NCBI RefSeq assembly: GCF_030463535.1
Contig: NC_132878.1
Location: forward strand, 29,985,761 to 30,049,760
Length of the DNA: 64,000 nt
Direction: 5' to 3'
Source: Salminus brasiliensis
Lineage: Eukaryota; Chordata; Actinopteri; Characiformes; Bryconidae
Part shown: one piece after another, positions 1 through 11,800 of the stretch
Numbering within the stretch: the stretch's first letter is position 1
Layout of the letters: each line of letters begins with the position of its first letter
Notes under the pieces: model-generated
The model's input: only the letters and a program-made list of their open reading frames with translations
The model's database searches: none
What the model was told of the DNA's origin: nothing
Made by a program: the position numbers and the translations under genes

Positions 1-701
1 TGTGCATAATGCATAGTAATCTTGAAAACTTTCCCCCCACCAGAGTTCTTAAACAAAAGGTCAAATGTTAGAAATGTCAAAAGTCTGACAATGCTGACAT
101 CTGGACAAACAAAACTAAACACTGCAACATGCTGAGATTTTCAGGTGGCAGAATGTGTGCGCAAACACACAGCCTGACTTATACTCTTGCAGTGGTGTAG
201 TCCCCAAGATCCGGGTCCAGTTTCCTACAACATCTTGGTGCTAAGTGACCTTTACTGGCAGAGTTGTCTGACTTGTCTGTGCTAAAATGCTTATAGGAAA
301 CCCAGCCCAGTGCTTAATCCAGTATGCATTAGAGGTGTATAACGGTATTAACTTTTAGAGTGTTTTTAAACCAGTATGAATCTGAGCAGTGAGCAGTTTT
401 TATAGCCCCACAAGAAGAATTTTAGAGTAATTTTAATCCAGTATGAATTTGCACAGTGTTTTTTTCTTTCTTACAGTATTAACTGTGGACTGATTTCACT
501 GGCAAACACATTTTGTTTCCTCTACAATTTCTAGTGAAACAAGTCGATTTTAACAACCTGAACACAAATATGGTTTTATAATGCCTGAATGAAGTACCAC
601 TTGCCAGTTGCCAATTGTGATATTCATTAAGCATGGTCCTGTGTCTAGCAGCATACACTATGATGGCAATGTTAGCATCAGGATAGAATACTAAAAATGT
701 T
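1..701. other. Non-coding stretch, no gene seen
   Basis: AT-rich sequence with no long open frame that resembles a protein family and no exon of the neighbouring transporter gene. If the sixth exon of that gene lies beyond the left edge, this is part of its intron 5. Confidence 0.5.
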
Positions 702-1312
702 TTACTGCAGACTTTCTTTGTAATCACTGTCTGACGCTTCACGGATGGGAGTCCAACAATAGTCACCCAGCATAGACAGATTCCACTTGCCCTGATATCG
801 TTTCTCCATCTTGGCAATGTCTTGAATAAACCTTTCACCATGTTTGTCATTTACAGAGCTGAGGTTGTCTGGGAAGACGTCCAATTGGGAATGAAGAAAA
901 TGTATCTTTACAGGTTGCACTTCATTGATTTGTATGCCTGAAGCAGACTTTGAACCTGTTCGACACGGTCAGGTGCTTTACAGTTGTCTAGGAAGTTACA
1001 AACTACATTCTTGAAGGCTGTCCACAAAACATGTTCTGCACCCTGCAGAAGACCATCAAAGTGTCTATCTTCCATCTCATCTCTGATTTGTGGACCAATG
1101 AAAACACCTTCTTTTATCTTGGCATCACTCATGCAGAGAAACCACTGCCGCAAATAAGCCAAAGCCTCACTTTGCTTGTTCATTGCCTTAACAGTTTTTT
1201 TTTTATTTGCCTAAGTTTGATGTGCAAAGGTGGAGGTTATATCTTCTTTGGGTCCATCAATGGGTCATGTGCAACATTCTTCTGCCCTGGAACCAGTTAC
1301 TGTCGAACAAAT
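702..1312 (-). mobile_element. Decayed transposon-type ORF, family not named
   Basis: Read on the minus strand, three broken frames join into one protein-like stretch. It contains a PPLHIKL-type segment, then KIKEGVFIGPQIRDEM, then a segment with HFLHSQLDVFPDN, HGERF and MEKRYQGKW. These motifs in this order belong to an uncharacterised repetitive protein family that I recognise as multi-copy in insects, hydra and fish, so it is most likely transposon-derived. I cannot name the superfamily. The reading frame is interrupted by in-frame stops near 1.2-1.3 kb and by a one-base shift near 908-920, where the upstream frame ends just as the next one begins. Upstream minus-strand sequence to about 1.6 kb may belong to the same element. 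It cannot make an intact protein and sits in the presumed last visible intron of the flvcr2-like gene. Confidence 0.6.
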
Positions 1313-2795
1313 AAATCTATGTACGCAAGATCATATTTCAAAATTTCACAATGTTTGTAAAACACAATTGGCACCATTTCTCATAAACCGTAAGTGGCAA
1401 TTTTGAGGACATTTCTGTGATCAGCACCAAAAATGATTGTGCAGCACTGTATTTTTACAGTCCAACAGTCACAATGATCATAATTGTGTTCTATAATTGG
1501 CTCTCTCAGTATTAGTTGTTCTGTTCCAAACCATGCTAATAAAATATCAAAATTTGTCAGCAATACATTATATTGCGTCATGAAAGGTGATGGCAAGCAG
1601 CAGACGGAGACGGTAGAGTTAGCTAGCTCGTCTGAGCCTGTACGTGGATAAATGTACCATTAATAAAACACTAGCCATGACGATTAGGAGATATGTGGAC
1701 ACTTCAGATGCGTTCTCAAGATAACCCTATGAGAAGATTTGCTTGATTGGTGGACTTGAGCCCTACAGCGTGGATGAAGGAAAACTAGCAAGTTTCAAGT
1801 CACCACGGCCTGCCTTCAATCACATACTGTGACATTGTTAATTATTTGTAATTATTTGTAATTTATATCTGTTCACTGTTCACTCTGCAGTGGTAACTTG
1901 TGCTACATTATGAGGTGCTTCTGCTGCAGAGCTTTCCTCATCTTGCCCGATTTTACGTGCTGCTCTTCTGACTTTGGCTAGCTGATACCTGCTGCTCACT
2001 GACTCACTCTCCCTGCTGCACCTATAATTGTGATTGAGACCCCAGACACCGCTAATCAGATAATCATGTTAGCTGTTCATTGCTAGCTAATGTTCTCAAA
2101 CAATACAGGCTAGTATCATAGCTAGCTACCTAGTTAATAATCTAGTAACCATTACCTATATGATTTAATTTATATAGCTAACAATATAACATTTTTAGGT
2201 AATTCTTTATTACCTTGAATAAAGTGATCAAAACACACTCGGCTGCTCTCTATTTTTTCTGTTGATCCTGGTTAACCATGCAGCTCTCCTTCTTTGGCTA
2301 AGCTCACTACTGGAACACTACTGGCTAATTTTTTTCTCACTACTGGAATTCTTAAAAAAAACAACAACAACACATTTGACTGCCTTTGCTTGCTCTGTTA
2401 TGGTAAAAAACACATGTGGTGACCATTCATAAAATAAAATGAAACCTTTGCTGAAGCCGTCCAAAGGTGAGCTTGCCTACCAAAATGGGACTGACATGAC
2501 TGTGTGATGTCATCGCAATACTATGTATATGGCATGCTATTATTGTTATTGAGTGTGTCCTGTGTCAAAAACGCTGACACGAACATCAAAGCTATGACCT
2601 TTTGGTCTCAGGCTTTCTGTAGGAATCTGGTGAAAAAACACAGATAGTATATTTCGAACTAGCCAATCAGATTTCTCAGATTTACATCCCATAGCCATTC
2701 TCAGGGCATTCCAAGTGATCTGGGTGTGACAGATTTTAACTAATGGCAACTAATGGCAGCAGTGTGTATGGTGCAGGAAAAACCTGATTTCCTAC
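1313..2795. other. Presumed flvcr2-like intron 5, no exon found
   Basis: The expected next exon (TM9 onward of an SLC49 protein) was looked for on the minus strand and not found. The stretch is AT-rich with several short ctagcta-type words near 2.05-2.2 kb. No other gene is seen. Confidence 0.45.
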
Positions 2796-2899
2796 TTGTA
2801 TGTCTTGGTCCTATCCAGCCAGATGCCACAGATAAGCGAGCCAACCATGCCAGCAATGACAATGGTCAGGCCAATCCTGCCAGCATTCACCTCTTCACC
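2796..2899 (-). CDS. flvcr2: flvcr2-like coding exon 5
   Basis: 104 bp, acceptor CATTTTAG and donor GTAGGA. It reads [17 protein letters not shown] then [17 protein letters not shown] with two bases of the next codon. This is TM8 and the WLD-(R)TKTY loop of FLVCR proteins. No further exon is visible to its left. Confidence 0.86.
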
Positions 2900-5800
2900 C
2901 TAAAATGATAGCAGCACATCCACTTAATTAAACACACTTAAAACAGACCACACCAGACACCCACTAATGTGTTCTTTCCGACCTACTGCTTACTGAACTA
3001 ACTAAGGGTTTAAGGTTTTACAGAATACTGGTAAAATTTCATTCTGTAACTGTAACACACCTCGGGTTATATCACAATACCTACATTAAAAGTGTGCAAG
3101 CTCAATACCTATACCACTGTACCGTCATATGATAATAACAAGTAACAAATGTTAATTTTTTTATTCCAAATTTAAGTGAGTTTATTATGCTTATTAAAAG
3201 AAATCTACTTTTCCTAAGCCGCACTGAGACTGACATATAAGAATTAACAAGGGCAGAGTTAAACTTAGCAGAACCAACAAGAATCCACCCCCCCCCAAAA
3301 AAAAAAAAAACAACAACAACAAAAAAACAACAGTGAAACCAGTGAGAGAACTCACTAATCTGGTGGAGTATCTTACTGTGATGCACAAACTAATAATTAT
3401 ACACTTGGTCATAGTTTGTGTTCAACATTATGTGAAATTTACTAAAGATCAGTCAGAGTATTTCTTACTGCTACCTCTTTAACACAGGGCCTGATGTTCT
3501 TCAGAGATAGCTTTAACAGAAGCTGTATGTAGAGCTAAAAGTTTTTGTTTAACTCAGTTGTCTTCATATTTATTTGGAGAAAGCTGTGTGTGAGTCAGCT
3601 GCTGTTCCTCTTGTACACTTTAACCAAAATGTTCAAATGATGTCAATCTTAGTAAACCCTTACTTGTGTATGCTAGTATTGAAAAAGAGATCAATTAATA
3701 CGACCAGTAATGCTAAATAGTGTGTCAGACATTAGGAGGATGGACTTACTGGATAGTGCTCGATGATCATGCGGTTGAGTAGAGTACTGACAGCATAAAA
3801 ACAGCCAACATTCAACCCTGAAGGGACGAAACACAAGACAAGAAGCCATTCAGAGGGCAGAAAGGCAAAGGGTCTCATATTTTTACAAAAAAAATTAACA
3901 TTATTTTTCAGTCAATTTTTAAGTTCAAGTTCAACTTACTTATTTACAATCTACAAGAACACAGAGAAAATAATGAGTGTTTTGTGTGTATGTGTTCTCT
4001 TAACATATACAATCTGCATGTGTGTGTATGTACTAAACAGAAACTCAAAAACAGTGTATGAAGTTTAATCTTGGTTCCAAACAAGGTGTGACTGAATTTT
4101 ACAGTTTCATTATCATATTTCTCCAGTGTTGCGTTGTGCGATAAGACTTTACATAATGTCAAAATGACCTATAATAACTTTGATTCGGTATCCCTGCACC
4201 ATCTGTCAGAATGAGTGTGTGGATCATATAAACATTATAGAGCGACACAGAGCGCCCCCTACATTTCCTGTATTGTATTAAAGTCTAACATAATAAGTGT
4301 GGATCATATAAACATTATATAGCATTACCTACACTTCCTGTAGTGTGTGGATCATATGAACATTACAGTGTGAACATTATTGTAAAGTGCTCTCGTTTTT
4401 AAATAATGACAAAGACTAAATGAAGTAATCATTGCAGCTTTACTGTAAACATTTGAAGTAGGAACAGAATAACACTGTAAATGAGTCTCAGTTTAAGAGC
4501 TGCAGTGTTTAGAGTGGTACCGTAGCTGATGATGAGAAGGATGAAGGGTCTGTTGCGGAGGAGGCAGAGGATGGAGGCTGTGTAGGAGTAATTCTCCGCT
4601 GGGATCAGACGAGCTGCTGCCTGAGCCTGAGTGGGGGGAATAGCTGGTCTTTCCTGAAACACTGAGAGAGTGAGAGAGCAAGTGAGAGTGTGGATTCGGA
4701 AGAGAGAGTGTGTGATTATGAGAGAGAGAGAGAGAGAGAGTTAGAGCGCTGTATGAAACAGGGTCTTTCTACTACACCATGGGGCCACAGATGGTTATGT
4801 TTATTTGGCTGCAGAGCTCGGCAGGGAGACAGCTTTCCCGCAGACACAAGCACAGCAGCACTGATGGCCTTAACTGTCCCATCAACAGCTTCAAACAAAC
4901 AATTAAAGATAAAAGGAGACACAAAGTCCAAATCAACAGCCTTTTGAAGTCCAAACCCCCAAAGCTGTAAGCAATAGGAGGAGCAGGTCCCCCATTCAAA
5001 AACCCTTCAGCACAGCACCATCAAACTCCAGTCCTGAATGGCCACAATACTACACAGTTCAAATTTCCCTTTTCTGACAGTCCTGATTCAGCTCATCACA
5101 GGTTGGTCAGTTAAATCAGGTGGTAAAGCAGTCCTCAAAGTATTCCAAATACCAAGTCTGAACTTTTCCACAGTCATGACTGATGGAACCAGACATTTGA
5201 ACTAAAAAAAAAAAAAGCTAAAAGCTTCCTCTCAGAAAGTTTTTGCGGGAAAGTGGTTAAAACATGTTTGTTTACATTTTCCTATTTTATTATCATCAAC
5301 ATTCTAAAACAGTAAATAAAGAAAATAGTAAAATAGTATATGAGTGGGTTTTCAGTGAAGTTCTCTACAGTAAGCAACAATTTTACACAAAACGTACTCT
5401 GAAAGTTAAAGCCTGCTATTTTTGGGTAAGACATAACTATTTTAAGTTTTGTTTTTTTACCAAACCATCAAATTAACCAACAGAATCAATAGTAAATGCC
5501 ATTCCACAGCATTGCTGTGCCACACTGTTAAAAAAAATAAAATAAAATAAAATAAATAAATAAATAAACAATGTGAGTAAGTACCCTACTTTTAAGGCAG
5601 TTAAGTCTGGGTTTCGCTCCCAAGCAATTTTCTTTGCATCAAATAAACCATGCTTTAGTGTTTTTGTACTCTGCTGTCTGCAACAGCAAACGCCAGCAAA
5701 GTTTACACAGTCTATTTTAGTTTATTCTACATTTTCTACTTAAATATTAACAATTGGTACGAATATTGTAGAAATATTATTTTGCTGCTGTCATGCAAAA

Positions 5801-8800
5801 ACCTTTCTATCTCCATTTTTGCCTGTTTTCACTTTGAAAACAGGAGGAGCTACAATTGTCAGTTCAATTAGTGTGACATACTGCGGAGTGCGAGCAGCTG
5901 GGCTTCAGTGTGCCCTGCTATGGATGGGGCAAAGGGTCAAAGTAGAAGAATGCGTTAACAATGTTAAAAAGTTGCATGCTGGTAATTTGTATGTTCTCAG
6001 TCCTACAACCAGCTCACATCCTTTTTCTTTACAGCTTCTATAACGTGTGATTCTGCTTCTGTTCAGGGAAGACTATATGTTTGCAATGTTTATAAGTAGT
6101 TTGCGAATGCAAACCATGCTAGCTGAGGCAAGGAGGAGAACTCAAAAATTTGGGCTGAAGTTCTGGGGGGCTTCGAGCTGATGGGACCTGAAGCCAGACC
6201 CCCCTTGCCAGGTAGAGGTTGAGTAAGAATGGATGATGAGGAGAAGCAGGGGCGGTGGTGGGGTGCAAGTTTTCGTCACGAGAACGAGAAGGGAGAGGAG
6301 TGGTTTTATAGTGTGTAGAAATAGAGGGGAGAAGTTTGGGTGTGGTCCTTCTCCCAAACTTTCGGTTATTACATAACTCCATCTAGAAGAAAGCAAAAAT
6401 TCTTCAAACCTGCTTGGGGACCTCGGAGACTCAGGCCTTTTTTTTTTTTAAACCCTGAACCTATCACTCTTAAAAATAAATGAGGGAACATAAGACTCTT
6501 CGAATGATGCCACAGAACAACCACTATTGGTTTCACAAAGAACCATGTTTGTAACATATATATATACATTACATATATATACATACACATGTATACATAT
6601 GTAAAGAGTGGTTTCTGTGGAATGAATGTGGGTGTGCCATGTGTCTTCCAACTAAAAGAACATTTACACCATTGCCTTTGGGGACAATAGTCTTCCATTC
6701 ACGTGACTCCTCCTCGAGACGTGACTTGACCATTACACAAGCACTGTGTGGCTTTGTTTGCTGCTGTGTGTGGAGGAATGTGATGTAGGGAACCTGCAAC
6801 TGTTAGCATTCTTTGACAAATGGGGTAGGGAGGGGACGAGGAAGAAAGAGAGAAACTGCTGACTGAGAGAATGTCATGGGTTTGCAAACTTTCTGCAGCC
6901 AGGGACCCCTTCCTGAGTTACATAAGCTGGGTACTGTTCTCCCACCTAAACACTAGCTGCTATACATATTCCTGCACTGTACACCTTGTTTACGTATGTG
7001 ATGTTTAAAACACTAGGCAAATCTACACTGAACTCCCTGTTTTACTCTTCATTTACACACATAGCACTTCACTGCTTTACATATTTATTCCATTTTACTG
7101 TTAGTACAGTAACCTAAACCTTAATTTTCCTTCAATTTCCTTCAACCTTCAATTTTTTTTTATTTTAGTTTATTCTACATTTTCTATTTTAGTAAATATA
7201 AACAATTGGTACAAATATTGTAGAAATATTATTTTGCTGCTGCCGTGCAAAAACCTATCTCCATTTTTGCCTGTTTTCATATTTTGAATCTGGCAGCTGG
7301 TCCTTACATTGTTTACATTTTAACTGATGCCCCAAAATGGCATGGAAAACATATTTTAGCATTGTCTTCTTAGGTTTTCCCTCTTTCTGTAAAGATACAA
7401 GTTTGGAGACAAAATTGTTTTGCATGAAAGTGAAGTTTTAGGAGTTCAATAAAATCTGACATTTTCAGATAACCAGATTAACAGTCATCACATAAAACAA
7501 TTTAGACTAAGTACATTACATCAGTTATCAAGACTGATTCACCCAATCACTAAACAGCTCATATGTATCAATAGATACACTGTGTCATATGTACAGTCAG
7601 TGGTTTCGCTCCACTGACTGTATACTTTTGTTCATACAGTTTGTAAATTCTTGCCACAGGTTCTTGAGAGGAACTGGAGCTACTCTCCACTCTTTGCTAC
7701 TATCATTTTTAGTTACCTGCTGGTTGATTCAACCACAGGGCTTCTATAACCCCTGAGTAGTCTGCTGAAGGTGTTAAAGCTAGGACTTTGAAATCATATT
7801 AAAACCTACCTTTGAACAGGAGGAGCTACAATTGTCAGTTCATTTAGAGTGACATACTGCAGAGTGCGAGCAGCTGGGCTTCAGTGTGCACTGCTATGGA
7901 TGGGGCAAAGGGTCACAGCATGCTGGTAATTTTTATGTTCTCAGTCCTGCAACCAGCTTACATCCTTTTTCTTTACAGCATCTATAACGTGTGATCCTGC
8001 TTCTGTTCAGGAAAGACTATATGTTTGCAATGTTTACAAGTAGCTAGAGGAAAGTAAAAATGCAAACCTGCTTAGGGACCTCAGAGACTCTGGCCCTTTT
8101 TTTAAACCCTGTATCTATCAATCTTAAAAATAAAGAAGGGTTCTATGTGCCATAGAACAACCACTATTAGTTTCCCAAAGAACCATGTTTGTAACAGAGA
8201 TGTGCGAGTGTGTAAACGCTGTTGAATATATATACATATGTAAAGAGTGGTTTCTGTGGAATGGATGTGTGTGTGCCATGTGTCTTCCAACTAAAAGAAC
8301 ATTTACAGCATTGCCTTTGGGGACAATAGTCTTCCATTCATGTGACTCCTCGATGACGTGGAGACGCAATTAAAAAAGGGTTCCTGCTTACCGATGACCA
8401 CCACGATGAAGAGAAATGTGGCAACCCCAGCTGTGATGTAGAACATTACTCTGACGTAACTGGCCAGTTCGTCCATGTCTTCAACATTTGGAACCAGGAT
8501 GGGTGGGACCAGGAACCCGATGGCAATCCCAAGCTTTGGGAAAAGAAGCAAAATAATAATAATAAACAAAAAGAATGAGTGAGATACTGCAGAAAGTATT
8601 GAAATGCATTGGATTTACATGACTTAAGACCCTGTGAAATTTAAACATTCAACACTTATTTGATTCAGATTTCTAAGAAATAAAACATCAAAGCAATAAA
8701 AAAAAAAACATAGTTTTGCATACTTGTATATAAACACTGACACATTTTATTAAATCAAATTCAGCAACAGCAAGGAAAGTCCAGTCATTTATGTAATCCT

Positions 8801-11800
8801 ACAGAAATCAGATAATCAAAACCCATCACTGAGAGGTTGACAGTAGAACTAAGAGATTATTTGGACATTAAATGGTGTCATCAGCAGGTGTGGCATATGA
8901 AGCCCTTAAGGCTGTTCTTAGGGAAACAACTTAACTTTAACCATACTTCCAAACTCCCTATTAATAACTTTGAATTCACAAAAACGCTGTGTCTTAGTAA
9001 AGTCTACAAAGATATGGACGCTAAGTGTGTTGCTGAGCTGTTGAGATGATTACATTTTTTATAGTATCAGTCCACTCATAATCCATTATTTAATATCTTG
9101 CTGTGAAAACTGTTTACAGGAATTAAGCCAACAATCAGCAGGAAATCGGGCTATTGTTTTGGTGAAAAAGCAGTCACGCGACCCTGTGTTTGTGGATAAA
9201 GAACTAAATGCTGCTCCTTCAATGCAAAAAGAACTTTATCATATAAAGTCCACTCATAATCCATTGAGCAAAACATTATGATGAGTAATTTGTGAAACGG
9301 CAGTAGCCTAACATTATGCCAGAACGTATTTGCATATTAGAAGGAGAAACAGAAAATCCCCCACTTTTGTCTTTTTTCAGCACAGACATCCATTAGCTGA
9401 ATTAGCATTTCATGTGTGCATGATCTCTTTACATTTGGATAGAAGGACTACAACAACACCATGCTAACAGTAATGGTATGCTAGTAAGTGATTATGCATC
9501 AGTATCATCAAATACTGTGTGTAAAATGAAATAATCAGATATTGGCATCAGCCCACAACACCCATATTAGAGCATTCAACACACCTGGTTGCCCAGCACC
9601 CCAATGGAGCAAGCAGTGGACACCTCTCTCTCTCCGAACCATAGTGATGCAAGGTGTGGCGGAACCCCGAGGATAAACACCATGGCCACCGAACACATAA
9701 ACTGACCAAAGAAGGCAACAGGGAACAGGTCCGGTTCAATTCCGCCAAGTCTGACCCACGCAGTTAAATGCAGCACCGATGAGCACGGCCTCCCTGAGCC
9801 CACGGGAGTCCATCAGCCACATCCCTGGCACAATCAGTGGCACATATGTCAGCATGTAGATCATGGAGAGCCAGTCAATGGCCAGGGCATCAACACTGTA
9901 GAAGCGCATGAAGACACTGCTGATGATGCCGTACTGCAGCCACATCATAGCATTGCTTGTTGAGCAGAAGCTGAAAAGCAACAGCATGACCCACCGCCGT
10001 CTGTACAGCTTGATTTCTGCTTTGTGAATCAGCTCCGCAGTGTCCAGCTCCATGGGACCTAGTGAAGGGACACTAGGTGAAGGCCACATACTCCAGCATT
10101 GACCACCAGGAGGAAAAAGCCCTTGACCATCGCTGGAGGTGCCCTGTACAAGCCCAGAATGACAACTGTGGCCTTTAGCTGCAAAGTCATTGCTTTGAAG
10201 CATAGTGACCTTGCTGGGCACCCAGTTTGGAAAGATGCTTGTTACTAACAAGCTTGCACCTGGAGCTGATAAACAAGCCCAGCTGTTCGATATTCTGTCC
10301 AAAGTCAAAGACGAACTTGTTGGTAATCCAAATCTCTGAGCTCTGTCCACCTACTCAGCTATTTATCTCTCCACACACTGCCACTTGATTCCTCCCAGAA
10401 CGTCCCACCTCCAAAACAGGCAGGCAGGAGAGTCGTGCACACAGAAGAAAGCAAATAGTAAAACAAATAGTTGTTTTGACTGCCATTGGTTCTAATGAAT
10501 GGTTCCAGATTAGGGATGGGTGATATGATAAAAATACTATATCACAATATGTAAAGGTACACAATATTACAATACATGTAATCACAGACTAAAAACATCA
10601 GTAGTGACAGATTTTTATAAACTGACGTCTGACGTATTAAAGGATGTCTGTTATTAAGTCAAGGCGGGTTAACAGGTCATTTAAAAATCTTGCACAGATT
10701 TAGTGTTCTGCTGATCAGTCAGTCTCTGAGCTTTGAGCACTTCAACCACGGTAATTCATCACTTTTCAGTGGTTTAAAAAAAACAATGAATGTAGATCCA
10801 GAGATTGAACGCTACTGCAATAAGAAACAGAGAGGGCTACAGCATTATCCGACAAATAATGTGCAAACTGGACACAGGGGAACATTAAACATGCTCTCCA
10901 GGTGCGCTCTCCAGCTGAGTGGCATAATACTGGCACCAGATTAAAACTGCGAGGTCACATCAACAACCGTGCTCTAAACACAGCAGGCCAGCGGTGACCC
11001 CGTCCAGTCTGAAACACCAATGAGAGGCCAGGTGGCTCAAATTGAACTCGAACACACACATGCACATCCAACTCTGAAGACAAGCTGTATGCTAAAAATG
11101 ATGTGAAATTTTGCTAAATTAATGCACTTTTGCAGATTTCATTGTGTACCTATCCAGTTACTTCACTTTTAAAAGTCTTCATTTCTGCCATAAAGTTTGT
11201 GGAAAGTTGGATAATTTACTTATTTAAAAAAATAATGTAAAGATGTTCTTTACTTATTTCTGATTATGTCTGCTAAAAATACCAATTCTGTCAAAACGCG
11301 TATGCATAGTGCCATATTTGCATAGTGCCTATTGCAAAAAAAGTTGTTCACTACATGAATTTCTTAAAGTTTGTACTAAAATGTATGAATGCATCTATAA
11401 TAAACAAATGTTGATGGGAAAAAAAATCTTCCTAAACAAATAGGACAAAACCAAAAATATTTCCATTAAGGCATAATACTGTCAGTTTCTTCTAGTATTT
11501 GAAGCATGTCGAAACTAGCTTGGCTCATTCCAAATCAGCTTAAACCAAAGAGCTGCACTTTGCCAAAAAAGTTGGATTTGTGGTTCAGAAACTTTTCATA
11601 ATATCTACAAAGGAGGCTGCACACACACTTTGTGGAGAGTCCAAACAGACAAGCAACAGCACTGTGAAAGTTGTGCTGAACTTCAGATAATAAGCCTCAG
11701 AACACTTTGCGCCATCTAAATGTTACAGCCCGGGGGAAGCTGCACTAGGCTAGAGATTAACAAAGCAGTTGGAAAAAAATCCAGTAGCAGGAAAACCATT

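Noticed and set aside
3102-3412. Hydrophobic open frames with F and G runs
   Set aside because: They arise from the C/A run in an intron.
4690-4970. Plus-strand open frames near exon 3
   Set aside because: No similarity to known proteins and overlap with a GA repeat; treated as chance frames.
9585-10053. Exon 1B as a functional alternative first exon
   Set aside because: The 8-base deletion shifts the frame and leads to a stop within the exon.
10054-10350. Open frame continuing upstream of flvcr2-like exon 1B
   Set aside because: No similarity to the N-terminus of exon 1A or to a known protein; most likely a chance open frame.
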